This document shows, in pieces, positions 7,590 to 15,559 of a stretch of 38,224 nt of DNA. Origin of the DNA: Gammaproteobacteria bacterium (GTDB taxonomy: Bacteria > Pseudomonadota > Gammaproteobacteria > SZUA-140); NCBI GenBank assembly GCA_016124415.1, contig WGNS01000003.1, positions 1-38,224 of the forward strand, read 5' to 3'. Below the pieces are notes generated by a model. The model had not been told where the DNA came from, did no database searches, and saw nothing but the letters and a program-made list of their open reading frames with translations. The translations under genes and the position numbers were made by a program. Every line of letters starts with the position of its first letter. Position 1 is the stretch's first letter.

Positions 7590-8242
7590 ACGATGCGGCC
7601 AACGAGCCCGTATACCGCAAGAAGATCCATTTCCAGGCCGCGCTCCTGGCGGGGTTTTCGACGCTCGCCGCGGCACTCCTGATCGGCGGCAATCTCGCCA
7701 CGCACGAGGCGATCGCGGCGCGGCAAGAAGAGGACCTGTTGCGCTCGCTGTCGCTGGCGCTGCCCGATTCGCTGCACGACAACAATCTGCTCGATCATGT
7801 GCTCGAGATCAAGGGTCCCAATGGCGCGCCCCTCACCATCTATCGGGCGCTCAAGGAAGGCAAGATCACCGGCTACGCCTGGCAGGTGACGGGGCAGGGG
7901 TATGCCGGCGACATCGGTCTGATCATGAGCGTCGACCGGGACGGCAATATCCTGATCGTGCGTGTCCTGTCCCATGCCGAGACGCCGGGACTCGGCGACA
8001 AGATCGAGGTCGAGAAGAACGACTGGATCAACCGCTTTACCGGGCATTCCCTCGTCAACACGACCGAGGCCCAATGGCACGTCAAGAAAGACGGCGGCGA
8101 ATTCGACCAGTTCAGCGGCGCCACGATTACGCCGCGCGGGGTCGTCAAGGCCGTTCATGCGGGGCTTGCGTTCTTCAAGGATCACCGCGCCGAGCTGTCC
8201 ACGTTCGACGCACACAAACCAAACGGCGGAAAGCAATCATGA
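7586..8242 (+). CDS. rnfG: RnfG, periplasmic FMN-binding subunit of Rnf complex
   Basis: Single-helix-anchored subunit with a periplasmic FMN domain (RnfG/NqrC family, 218 residues). One transmembrane segment (about 17-38) precedes the domain. HAETPGLGDKI (about 130-140) and SGATITP (177-183) are family signatures; Thr180 of SGAT is the predicted FMN attachment residue. A GGAGG ribosome site within the end of rnfD and an ATGA overlap decide the start at 7586 rather than the GTG at 7559. Gene order D-G-E matches other proteobacterial rnf operons. Confidence 0.94.
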   Translation: MNDAANEPVYRKKIHFQAALLAGFSTLAAALLIGGNLATHEAIAARQEEDLLRSLSLALPDSLHDNNLLDHVLEIKGPNGAPLTIYRALKEGKITGYAWQVTGQGYAGDIGLIMSVDRDGNILIVRVLSHAETPGLGDKIEVEKNDWINRFTGHSLVNTTEAQWHVKKDGGEFDQFSGATITPRGVVKAVHAGLAFFKDHRAELSTFDAHKPNGGKQS

Positions 8243-8916
8243 GTGCAGATTATCGTCGCATCACGCGCAACGGGCTCTGGGATCAGAACATCGTTTTTTC
8301 GCAGGGGCTGGCGCTGTGTCCGCTGCTGGCCGTCACCGGGACCGCCACCAACGGTCTCGGCATGGGGCTCGCCACCACGCTCGTGTTGGTCGCCTCGGGC
8401 CTGACGGTGGCCCTGGCCCGCAGCATGATCCTGCCCGAGATCCGTATTCCCGTCTTCGTGCTGATCATCGCGGCCATCGTGACGCTCGTCGACATGGGCA
8501 TGAACGCCTGGGTGCACGATCTGCATAAGGTGCTCGGACTGTTCATTCCCCTGATCGTGACCAATTGCGCGATCCTGGGGCGGGCGGAGTCCTTCGCGTC
8601 CAAGAACGCCGCGCTGCCGGCCGCGGTCGACGGACTCATGATGGGGCTCGGTTTCACGCTCGCACTCATCGTTCTCGGCGCCTGCCGGGAATTGATCGGC
8701 AGCGGGACGTTGTTCAGTCACGCCGAACTTCTGCTCGGTCAGGGGCTTGCCTTCCTCGATATCACGGTGATTCCGGATTATCGGGGATTCCTGATCGCCA
8801 TCCTTCCCCCGGGCGGATTTTTGATCCTCGGCCTGTTGCTGGCCGGAAAGCGCCTGCTCGACCGCCGCCTCGCGACGAGCACGGCATCTGCCGCGGTCCC
8901 GGCGCACAGCTGCTGA
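8239..8916 (+). CDS. rnfE: RnfE, membrane subunit of Rnf complex
   Basis: Integral membrane subunit (RnfE/NqrD family), 225 residues, about six helices, forming with RnfA the membrane core that holds a [2Fe-2S] centre. NGLWDQNIVFSQGLALCPLLAVT at the start and IVTNCAILGRAE in the middle are strong family markers, with cysteines in the positions expected for the cluster. Starts at an ATG overlapping the rnfG stop by four bases. Confidence 0.95.
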   Translation: MSADYRRITRNGLWDQNIVFSQGLALCPLLAVTGTATNGLGMGLATTLVLVASGLTVALARSMILPEIRIPVFVLIIAAIVTLVDMGMNAWVHDLHKVLGLFIPLIVTNCAILGRAESFASKNAALPAAVDGLMMGLGFTLALIVLGACRELIGSGTLFSHAELLLGQGLAFLDITVIPDYRGFLIAILPPGGFLILGLLLAGKRLLDRRLATSTASAAVPAHSC

Positions 8917-8926
8917 TGAGGTCCGC

Positions 8927-9214
8927 ATGAACGTCGGTGTCGCCTACGCAACCAAATTCAAACAGATCTGGCTCAAGCTCGAGGTCCCGGACGGTAGCAC
9001 CGTCCGGGAGGCCATCGAGCGCTCGGGGCTACTTAAGCAGTTTCCGGAAATCGATCTCGAAGAACAGAAGATCGGGATCTTCGGCAAGCTGACCAACCTC
9101 GACGCCGCGCTCGAGGACGGCGCCCGCGTCGAGATCTACCGGCATATCATCGCCGATCCGGAGACGGTTGAGCGTCGGGACCGCCAGGAGGGCGACGACG
9201 ATTCGGATGACTGA
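8927..9214 (+). CDS. rnfH: RnfH, ubiquitin-fold protein of the rnf operon
   Basis: Small soluble protein (95 residues) of the RnfH/UPF0125 ubiquitin-like family. It shows the typical start NVGVAYATKFKQIWLKLEVPDGSTVREAIERSG and the QKIGIFGKL segment, then an acidic tail rich in Asp and Glu. Its exact role in Rnf function is not settled; in A. vinelandii it closes the nif-linked rnf operon, as here. A GAGG ribosome site lies before the ATG, ten bases after rnfE. The operon ends facing a convergent gene only 25 bases away, with no obvious terminator hairpin. Confidence 0.93.
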   Translation: MNVGVAYATKFKQIWLKLEVPDGSTVREAIERSGLLKQFPEIDLEEQKIGIFGKLTNLDAALEDGARVEIYRHIIADPETVERRDRQEGDDDSDD

Positions 9215-9239
9215 GCGTTCCGGGGTATCGTCGCCCGGG

Positions 9240-9680
9240 TTAGCGTCCGCGTCCGCCGCCGCCCATTCCGCCACCCATGCCACCCATTCCGCCCCGCATG
9301 CCGTCGCCCATTCCGTTGTTCATCATCATGGGGCGCTCGGGCGGTTCGTCGGGCAGCGTCATGCCGCGCTCGCGGGCGCGTTCCTTCATGCGCTCGTGAT
9401 GCTCCTTGCGGATTTGTTCGCGTTCTTCAGCGGTCGTGGCTGAACGGATGCGCTGCCGATACTCGTCGCGCTCCTCACGAGTCATGAGCTGGCTGCCGTA
9501 GATCTGTTCCCTGTCCTGAGTTCGCGTCTGATCGCGATCCCGTTCCATATCGCCGCTTCCGTCGCGGTCCCGTTCAGTGTCCCGGTCGCGCTCGCGGTCC
9601 CTATCCTCCGCCAGCGCGAGCCCGCCGTGAGCGGACAGCATTCCGGCCAGGATCAACACGATCATTTCTCGCCTTTTCAT
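9240..9680 (-). CDS. Exported Arg/Asp-repeat protein of unknown function
   Basis: 146 residues. It begins with a clear signal peptide (MKRREMIVLILAGMLSAHGGLALA, cleavage about residue 24), followed by a low-complexity block of alternating Arg, Asp and Glu (about 25-55), a charged helical segment (about 60-110: LMTREERDEYRQRIRSA... ending RGMTLPDEP) and a Met/Gly-rich tail ending in GGGGRGR. The helical segment resembles one I recall from unnamed proteobacterial exported proteins, but I know no function. GGAGG lies before the ATG. It is convergent with rnfH and transcribed alone. Protein abundance of Met and acidic residues could suggest metal or stress binding, but this is speculation. Confidence 0.75.
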   Translation of the reverse strand: MKRREMIVLILAGMLSAHGGLALAEDRDRERDRDTERDRDGSGDMERDRDQTRTQDREQIYGSQLMTREERDEYRQRIRSATTAEEREQIRKEHHERMKERARERGMTLPDEPPERPMMMNNGMGDGMRGGMGGMGGGMGGGGRGR

Positions 9681-9751
9681 TTCGGGCCTCCATTGTTTGG
9701 GGTGGCTACCACATTGGCAGTTTCAGGCTAGATCATGCGGAGGCTTCGCTC

Positions 9752-9767
9752 TGTGCCTACAGGCACA
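9752..9767. repeat. Perfect inverted repeat TGTGCC-TACA-GGCACA
   Basis: Six-base arms with a four-base centre in the 137-bp gap between two minus-strand genes. It could be a weak transcription stop for the operon ending at 9818 (no T-run follows) or an operator for the exported Arg/Asp protein downstream. Neither is decided by the sequence. Confidence 0.35.
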
Positions 9768-9817
9768 AAACCGTTACAAAATATGAACGCGCTTGTCGGT
9801 GCGGTCGCGTCGGAGCG

Positions 9818-10660
9818 TTACTTCCAGGGCCTGCGGTTGATGGCGTACTCGCCGATGGCGCGCCGGAAGGGCAGCATCAGCATACCGGCCAGCCGTTGGA
9901 CCTGGGCGGGGTCGCGATAGCCCTCAATGCCGATTTCCATGCCCTGATGTCCGCCTCTCGGTTGGGCGCGGTAGGTGCCGAATAGATGGTCCCACCAGGG
10001 TAGGTTGAACCCGAAATTGCTGTTGGTCTCGTCCGGGGCCGTTGAGTGGTGCACGCGATGCATGTCCGGCGTTACGACAACGAGGCGCAATACCGCGTCG
10101 AGACGTTTCGGGAGGCGCAGATTGCCGTGGTTGAACATGGCCGTGGCGTTGAGCAGTATCTCGAAGACGACGACGGCAACGATCGGCGCGCCGAGCAGAA
10201 AGATCACGGCGTATTTGATTAGCATCGACAGGACGATCTCGATCGGGTGGAAGCGGGCGCCCGTCGTGACGTCGTAATCGAGATCGGTATGGTGGACCCG
10301 GTGCAGTCGCCAGAGCAGCGGTACGGCATGGAACATCACATGTTGCAGATAGATCGCGAGATCGAGCAGTACGACGGACAAGGGCGCCGCGACTTCCAGA
10401 GGAATATTCAACGCGTGGAACAGGCCCCAACCCCTGTCCTCGGCCAGCGCCGCGGCGCCTACGGCTGCGGCTGGAAAGATCAGGCGGATCGCGAGCGTAT
10501 TGACTGCCACGAGTACGAGGTTGTTGATCCAGCGAGTCCGTTTGCCGATCTGCAGGGTCCGGCTCGGTAAACGGGTCTCGGCGAATGCGACAAGGGCGAA
10601 TACGCCGAGGAAGCAGCCGAGCCGCAGTCCGTCTTCATGGGTCAGGATCCATTCAGTCAT
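9818..10660 (-). CDS. Sterol desaturase/fatty acid hydroxylase family membrane protein
   Basis: Di-iron membrane oxygenase-like protein, 280 residues, with helices near 12-30, 45-75, 90-115 and 145-175. The histidine boxes are clear: HVMFH (107-111), HRVHH (120-124), HP at 138, NHGN (178), and HRVHH (201-205) followed by NFGFNLPWWDHLFGTY, the typical end of the family. Such enzymes hydroxylate or desaturate lipids or carotenoid-like substrates; the substrate here is unknown. The ATG at 10660 overlaps the upstream NnrU/ICMT-like gene by eight bases; the longer track ORF is that gene's shadow. It is the last gene of a probable six-gene operon. Confidence 0.85.
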   Translation of the reverse strand: MTEWILTHEDGLRLGCFLGVFALVAFAETRLPSRTLQIGKRTRWINNLVLVAVNTLAIRLIFPAAAVGAAALAEDRGWGLFHALNIPLEVAAPLSVVLLDLAIYLQHVMFHAVPLLWRLHRVHHTDLDYDVTTGARFHPIEIVLSMLIKYAVIFLLGAPIVAVVVFEILLNATAMFNHGNLRLPKRLDAVLRLVVVTPDMHRVHHSTAPDETNSNFGFNLPWWDHLFGTYRAQPRGGHQGMEIGIEGYRDPAQVQRLAGMLMLPFRRAIGEYAINRRPWK

Positions 10661-11240
10661 GCGGTTTACCCGACAGCGGCCTGAGTCGGGGAAGGAAGGC
10701 CGGCACCCTGCGGCGGTAATCGGCATAAGCGGGATATTGCCGTTGCAGCCGGCCTTCCTCGAGGCGTGCGCCGAGGATGAAATAGAGCGCGACGCAGGCA
10801 TACAGGTTCAGGCTGTTTTGGGTCTGCACCGGGAAGGCCAGCATGATCAGCATGACGCCGCTGTACATCGGGTGGCGCAAGCGTCGGTAGATGCCCGCCT
10901 CGATGAATCCGTCGGGACCGTTCTTGCCGGAGCGAACGCCGAGGAAGGCCAGGGTGTCGATGGGGCGCAAGGCGAGCCAGGTCATCCAGAGACCGATCGC
11001 CTGCAAGCCGCGCAACGCCCAGGACCACGCGCCGTGAACGGTGTACAGGGGCTGGTCCGGCAGGCTGCGAACGTACGTGAGCCACGTCGCCGTCGTAAGC
11101 AGCGCCGCGAGGACGTAGAAACGGCGGTAGGTTTTGGCGTCGAGCCCCAGCTTGCACGCCTGGGATTTGCAGGTCGTGCCGGCGAGCAGGCTGTGTTGGA
11201 CTGCGAAGAGGAGGCCCGAAAGCCAGATTTCCCAGATCAT
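10653..11240 (-). CDS. NnrU/isoprenylcysteine-methyltransferase-like membrane protein
   Basis: 195 residues with five or so helices. The C-terminal half carries the membrane methyltransferase signature of the ICMT/PEMT/NnrU group: YRRLRHPMYSG, then LGARLEEGRLQRQYPAYADYRRRVPAF, which forms the S-adenosylmethionine site in ICMT relatives. No CaaX-type substrate is expected in bacteria, so a phospholipid, isoprenoid or small-molecule methylation role is only inferred. It starts 27 bases after ubiX and overlaps the sterol-desaturase-like gene, suggesting joint action in lipid or isoprenoid modification. Confidence 0.75.
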   Translation of the reverse strand: MIWEIWLSGLLFAVQHSLLAGTTCKSQACKLGLDAKTYRRFYVLAALLTTATWLTYVRSLPDQPLYTVHGAWSWALRGLQAIGLWMTWLALRPIDTLAFLGVRSGKNGPDGFIEAGIYRRLRHPMYSGVMLIMLAFPVQTQNSLNLYACVALYFILGARLEEGRLQRQYPAYADYRRRVPAFLPRLRPLSGKPHD

Positions 11241-11267
11241 GGAACGCGGCGTCCATGGCCCTTAAGG

Positions 11268-11894
11268 TCAGGCGCCTTCTCCGGTCGGCTCGTCGCCCCA
11301 GCGGGGCAGGAGGTCGTGCGCCACGCCGAGGTGATCGAGAATGCGCGCGACGACGAAATCGACGAGCGCGTTCACCGATTCCGGGCGATGGTAGAAGCCG
11401 GGCGAGGCCGGCATGATCGTAACGCCCAGGCGGGCGAGCTTGAGCATGTGTTCGATATGGATGGCCGAGACCGGCATTTCGCGATGGACGAGGAGCAACG
11501 GTCGCCTCTCCTTGAGCACGACGTCGGCGGCGCGCTCGAGCAGGCTGTCGCTGTTGCCCATGGCGATCGCGGCCAATGTGCCGCTCGTGCAGGGGCAGAC
11601 GACCATGGCTCGCGGCGCGTTCGAGCCGCTGGCGATCGGCGCCGACCATTGTTCCTGACCGAACACGCGTAGCTGTTCCGAAGCCCCGCAGAAACGGTCG
11701 AGCAGATAGTCGCGGGTAGCGGCGGGCGTCGCCGGCAGCTCGAGTTCGGTTTCCATGCGCAGTACCACGCGGGCGGCGGACGAGATCAGGAGGTCCACCT
11801 GTTGCCCGCGCTGGAGCAGGCATTCCAGAAGCCGCAAGCCGTAGGGCATGCCGGAAGCGCCTGTCAGGGCCAGTACGAATCGTTCAGCCGTCAT
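11268..11894 (-). CDS. ubiX: UbiX flavin prenyltransferase
   Basis: Makes prenylated FMN, the cofactor of UbiD decarboxylase in ubiquinone synthesis. The 208-residue product starts with the family signature [17 protein letters not shown] and continues with [45 protein letters not shown], which includes the FMN and dimethylallyl-phosphate binding residues, and [17 protein letters not shown] use the ATG at 11894, which has a GGTGGAG ribosome site and overlaps the end of mpl by 11 bases; the track start 18 bases upstream is possible. mpl-ubiX linkage is common in gammaproteobacteria. Confidence 0.95.
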   Translation of the reverse strand: MTAERFVLALTGASGMPYGLRLLECLLQRGQQVDLLISSAARVVLRMETELELPATPAATRDYLLDRFCGASEQLRVFGQEQWSAPIASGSNAPRAMVVCPCTSGTLAAIAMGNSDSLLERAADVVLKERRPLLLVHREMPVSAIHIEHMLKLARLGVTIMPASPGFYHRPESVNALVDFVVARILDHLGVAHDLLPRWGDEPTGEGA

Positions 11895-13275
11895 GGTTCG
11901 CTCCACCCTCATTGTTCAGGGCCTCGATGAGTCGGCGGTGCAGGCCGTCGAAGGATCCGTTGCTCATGATCAGGATGTGGTCCCCGGGGCGCGCCTCGAT
12001 TGTAATCGCGGCGATGATGTCTGCAACGCTGTGACAGGTGCGGCCGTTGCTCAGCCTGCCGGCGATCTCGCCAAGATCCCAGCCCAGATCCGGCGGTTCG
12101 TAAAGGATGACCTCGTCGGCTTCCGCGAGAGAGGGCGCGAGGGAATCCTTGTGCACGCCGGCCTTCATGGTGTTCGAACGCATCTCGAGCACGCAGATGA
12201 TGCGCTGTTCGCCCACAACCTGGCGCAAGCCGGACAAGGTAGTTTGGATCGCAGTGGGGTGATGGGCGAAGTCGTCATAGACCGATATGTCGTCGATCCT
12301 GGCCAAACATTCCATGCGGCGTTTGACACCTTTGAAGCGGGACAGTCCTTCGCAGGAGATCGCGGCCGGAACGCCGGCATGGCGCGCAGCGGCGATCGCG
12401 GCAAGGCCGTTGCCGAGGTTGTGTTCGCCTTGTTGGGACCAATCGACCGTCCCTTGGCGGACCCCGTCGACAAAGACGTCGAAACGGCTCAGATCGGGGG
12501 AAAGCGCGTGGCTTCGCCACTGCGCCGGTCCCGAATCCGAAAGGCTGGTTTCGAAGCGTTCAACCGGTGTCCAGCAACCCATGTCGAATACCGCGTCGAG
12601 TGCGGGATCCCGGCCGGGCGCGACGATCAGTCCGGAACCCGGTATGGTCCGGACGAGGTGATGGAACTGGCGCTGGATGGCGGCCAGGTCCGGGAAGATG
12701 TCGGCATGGTCGAACTCGAGGTTGTTCAGGATTGCCGTTCGGGGGCGGTAGTGAACGAACTTGGAGCGTTTGTCGAAAAAGGCGCTGTCGTATTCGTCCG
12801 CTTCCACGACAAAGAACGGCGTTTCGCCCAACCGCGCCGAGATGCCGAAATTGGCCGGGACGCCGCCGATCAAAAAGCCGGGTTTGAGTCCCGCGTCCTC
12901 GAGGATCCATGCCAGCATGCTCGACGTCGTGGTCTTGCCATGGGTCCCCGCGACGGCCAGGACCCAGCGTCCCGGCAGGATATGGTCGGCAAGAAAGGCG
13001 GGCCCGGACGTATAGGGCAGGCCCTTGTCAAGTGCGTACTCGACCGCCTCGTTGCCGCGCGACATGGCATTGCCGATCACGACCAGGTCCGGAGCCGGGT
13101 CGAGATGCGAGGCGTGGTAACCCTCGCTAAGCACGATGCCGCTGGCTTCGAGCTGGTCGCTCATGGGCGGATAGACGTGGAGGTCGCTGCCCGTGACCTT
13201 ATGACCCATTTCCCTGGCCAGTTGGGCGATGCCGCCCATGAACGTGCCGCAGATGCCGAGGATGTGAATATGCAT
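11884..13275 (-). CDS. mpl: Mpl, UDP-MurNAc:L-alanyl-gamma-D-glutamyl-meso-diaminopimelate ligase
   Basis: Murein-recycling ligase that joins recovered tripeptide to UDP-N-acetylmuramate in the cytoplasm. 463 residues, usual length. It has the Mpl start [20 protein letters not shown], the ATP-binding loop [14 protein letters not shown], the Mur ligase central region with [16 protein letters not shown] and [13 protein letters not shown], and [12 protein letters not shown] before the C-terminal domain. The gene lies four bases after a membrane protein gene and overlaps ubiX, so it is within a continuous operon. Confidence 0.96.
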   Translation of the reverse strand: MHIHILGICGTFMGGIAQLAREMGHKVTGSDLHVYPPMSDQLEASGIVLSEGYHASHLDPAPDLVVIGNAMSRGNEAVEYALDKGLPYTSGPAFLADHILPGRWVLAVAGTHGKTTTSSMLAWILEDAGLKPGFLIGGVPANFGISARLGETPFFVVEADEYDSAFFDKRSKFVHYRPRTAILNNLEFDHADIFPDLAAIQRQFHHLVRTIPGSGLIVAPGRDPALDAVFDMGCWTPVERFETSLSDSGPAQWRSHALSPDLSRFDVFVDGVRQGTVDWSQQGEHNLGNGLAAIAAARHAGVPAAISCEGLSRFKGVKRRMECLARIDDISVYDDFAHHPTAIQTTLSGLRQVVGEQRIICVLEMRSNTMKAGVHKDSLAPSLAEADEVILYEPPDLGWDLGEIAGRLSNGRTCHSVADIIAAITIEARPGDHILIMSNGSFDGLHRRLIEALNNEGGANHDG

Positions 13276-13279
13276 GGCG

Positions 13280-13807
13280 TCAGCCCGCTTGTCCGCCGAT
13301 CAGAATTCGGCTGATGTTGAAGGACAGGAACAGATAGAGCATGGCCAGCCCGATGCCGATCATGAGTTGCGTCGACAGCGTGTTGCGCAGGATGTGGCCC
13401 AGCACGAGGATGTTCCAGAATAACCAGGCCCAGAGCAACAGGGACGAGAACATCAGACTGTTGGTCACCCCGGGTTGGGCGATGTTGTAGCTCTGCCACG
13501 AGAGGATGGGCCAGGATACGAGTTCGAGCACGATGCCCGTGCCGAGGACGGCGGTCAGGGTCTGGCGATAGCGGTGATTAAGTCCGCGCGCCCAGAGCAG
13601 CATGAAGAGCAGGCACGTGATCAAGGCGACGTCGACGGCGACGAGCAGGGCGGCGGTGCCCAGATCCTGATTGTTCGAGGCGATCAGCAAGCCGCTCAGG
13701 ATATAGCCGATCAATGCGAACCGAAGCAGGAAGCTTGAATCCGGCAAATCCTGAGGGCCGGCGCGAAGCAGGCAGATATCGAATATGCGGCGAATCAGTG
13801 CATTCAT
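13280..13807 (-). CDS. Five-helix inner-membrane protein of unknown function
   Basis: 175 residues with hydrophobic segments at about 26-43, 50-72, 82-103, 115-139 and 147-165, joined by short loops. No catalytic motif or named family is recognisable. Its start overlaps the stop of the MetH-activation-domain gene by one base, and mpl begins four bases after its end, so it is translated within the same operon. A link to envelope or murein metabolism is inferred only from that position. Confidence 0.75.
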   Translation of the reverse strand: MNALIRRIFDICLLRAGPQDLPDSSFLLRFALIGYILSGLLIASNNQDLGTAALLVAVDVALITCLLFMLLWARGLNHRYRQTLTAVLGTGIVLELVSWPILSWQSYNIAQPGVTNSLMFSSLLLWAWLFWNILVLGHILRNTLSTQLMIGIGLAMLYLFLSFNISRILIGGQAG

Positions 13808-14643
13808 CAGGCGCTGAAATACTTGGCCTGAGGATGATGCACTACGATCGCGCTGGTGCTTTCCTCGGGCCAGAGCTGATCTTCGTCCCCCAAGCGTACA
13901 CCGATGCGTTCGGCGCCAAGCAGATCGAGGATCTTGTCCTGGTCGTGGAGATTGGGGCAGGCGGGATAGCCGAACGAGTAACGCGAGCCCCGGTAACGTT
14001 GCTTGATCATGTCACCGATGGCGCGCGCGTCCTCGCTCGCGAAGCCCAGTTCGGAGCGGATGCGCTGGTGCACGAACTCGGCCAATCCTTCTGTGGTCTC
14101 GACGTTGAGGCCGTGCCAGTACAGGTATCGCTGATATTGGTCTGCATCGAAGATCTCGCGCGCATAGTCGGATGCGTGCTGACCTATCGTGACGAGTTGG
14201 AAGGCGACCGTATCGATTTCGCCGCTTTCGCGGCCGCGGAAAAAATCGCTGATACACTGTCCGCGACCCTTTTGCTGCCGCGGAAATGCGAAGCGGCAAC
14301 GTTCCGTTTCCCGGTTGGCGGGATCGTAGACGATCAAGGTGTCGCCGTTGGACTGACAGGGGAAGTAGCCATAGACCGCTTGCGGTTGGATGACGCCCTC
14401 GGCGTCGCTACGGGCGATCAGGTCGTTCAGAATGGGGTCGATTTCGTGGCGCGCCCAATCCCGGTATTCCGATTCACTTCGTCCCTGTGACTTGAAGCCC
14501 CATTGAAATTTATAGAGGGACGTGCGGTTGATATAGGGCACCACGGCTCGCAACGGAATGCTCTGAAGCAGACGACTTCCCCAGAATGGTGGTTCAGGGA
14601 CGACGTTGTCCGTTTGGATGCCTTGCGGCTGAGGCTCGTTCAT
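13807..14643 (-). CDS. Stand-alone methionine synthase (MetH) activation-domain protein
   Basis: 278 residues matching only the C-terminal reactivation module of cobalamin-dependent methionine synthase, of the non-enterobacterial (cyanobacterial-like) type. PPFWGSRLL and VVPYINRTSLYKFQWGF lie at the start, YGYFPCQSNGD and FPRQQKGRGQCISDFF in the middle, then RYRGSRYSFGYPACPNL (about 217-233), whose RxxxGY binds S-adenosylmethionine, and STSAIVVHHPQAKYF at the end. Homocysteine, folate and B12 domains are absent, and there is no room for them upstream. The reading frame is intact. Start uncertain: ATG at 14643 is placed just before the conserved region, but ATG 14679 or TTG 14706 are possible and none has a good ribosome site. 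It could serve a split MetH encoded elsewhere, or be a retained fragment. Confidence 0.8.
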   Translation of the reverse strand: MNEPQPQGIQTDNVVPEPPFWGSRLLQSIPLRAVVPYINRTSLYKFQWGFKSQGRSESEYRDWARHEIDPILNDLIARSDAEGVIQPQAVYGYFPCQSNGDTLIVYDPANRETERCRFAFPRQQKGRGQCISDFFRGRESGEIDTVAFQLVTIGQHASDYAREIFDADQYQRYLYWHGLNVETTEGLAEFVHQRIRSELGFASEDARAIGDMIKQRYRGSRYSFGYPACPNLHDQDKILDLLGAERIGVRLGDEDQLWPEESTSAIVVHHPQAKYFSA

Positions 14644-14764
14644 GAAGGAGAGGGTTCCCGACGCGTTGACGACACCCATGATAGCCCGAGTTGTTACATG
14701 GGACAAAGCAAGAGCTAACGAAGGGCGAGGGTGAACGGGAGTCCTCGGGTGCGGGGGGAGGCCG

Positions 14765-15214
14765 CTACCAGCAGGTTTTGTACTGGAGTTTGACGCCGTT
14801 GTAGTGGATGCCGGTCATATCGGTATCGACATCGAGTGCGAGCTTGAGACCACGCATGCTGACGCTGAGATCGGGCATTTTAACGCCGATCAAGGATTCG
14901 ACGAGTCGCTGGCGCTTTTGCTTTTGGCTCACAGACGCCGAGGCGTCGCAGCTATCGTCCTCCCACGCCAGTCGTTGGTTGCTCAGACGACGGGTGTCAC
15001 GCTGGTTTGCGGGGCCGGGATCGACGATAGAACCGGAAAACAGAGAGGCCGGAACACAGGCGCGGAAGCTGGACAGGGCGTCGATGCACAACGACGACCT
15101 GGAGGTCAGGTAAATCGTACGTGCTTCGCCGCGGGCATGGGCGAACGGCGAAACCGCCAAGCAGATAAGAAAGGCGATGACGGAACGCGGGGAAAAGGTA
15201 GCGCAACGGCACAT
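14765..15214 (-). CDS. Secreted protein of unknown function
   Basis: 149 residues with a signal peptide (about 1-28, ending FAHARG). The mature part has four cysteines (SLCID, FRACVP, DSCDA, YKTCW), compatible with two disulfides, and a C-terminal stretch with alternating hydrophobic residues (MRGLKLALDVDTDMTGIHYNGVKLQYKTCW) that looks like beta strands. No family recognised. An inverted repeat lies 41-65 bases upstream of the start, and TATAAG in the leader could be a -10 element. Codon use is not obviously different from neighbours. Confidence 0.6.
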   Translation of the reverse strand: MCRCATFSPRSVIAFLICLAVSPFAHARGEARTIYLTSRSSLCIDALSSFRACVPASLFSGSIVDPGPANQRDTRRLSNQRLAWEDDSCDASASVSQKQKRQRLVESLIGVKMPDLSVSMRGLKLALDVDTDMTGIHYNGVKLQYKTCW

Positions 15215-15559
15215 AATGCGTCGGTCCTCATGATCTTATACGCTAGTTTAATCGGGTTCATATCGTGAAACTATGAACCTTATCGCATGAGCGTATTCTA
15301 ACATCAATAGCGTCAATATTTTGCTTATCCTGAGATTATGGGTAGGTTTCGGCCCAAGGAGCGTGTAATTTTGCGCCCACTTCTTCGACCTATACGACCC
15401 TGTTTTCCCTGTCTTACAAACGGATACGTTGATTTCCCCGGATATCTGCCGCTATCAGCATAGGATGTGCCTACGTGCTCTTAAGGACCGCGTCTTAGGG
15501 AGGATAGACCACGTTTCCGGCACCGAACCTAGGTGATTGACTGAATTGAGGAGCTAGCA
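15215..15559. other. Intergenic region before transaldolase
   Basis: 345 bases without a gene, between a minus-strand secreted protein and plus-strand tal. It is more AT-rich in its first 100 bases. It contains the dyad listed at 15255-15279, and a weak sigma70 candidate for tal (TTGATT at 15429, 18 bases, TATCAG at 15453). I see no tRNA, small RNA fold or terminator. Confidence 0.4.
15255..15279. promoter_or_regulatory. 25-bp dyad GGTTCATA-N9-TATGAACC
   Basis: Perfect eight-base arms separated by nine bases, in the AT-rich leader upstream of the minus-strand secreted-protein gene and just behind its possible -10 (TATAAG). The spacing of arms by about two helical turns centre-to-centre suits a dimeric regulator. 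The factor is unknown. Confidence 0.45.

Noticed and set aside
11848-13314. 488-codon plus-strand ORF opposite mpl
   Set aside because: Antisense shadow of mpl and ubiX; composition is low-complexity charged and no family fits.
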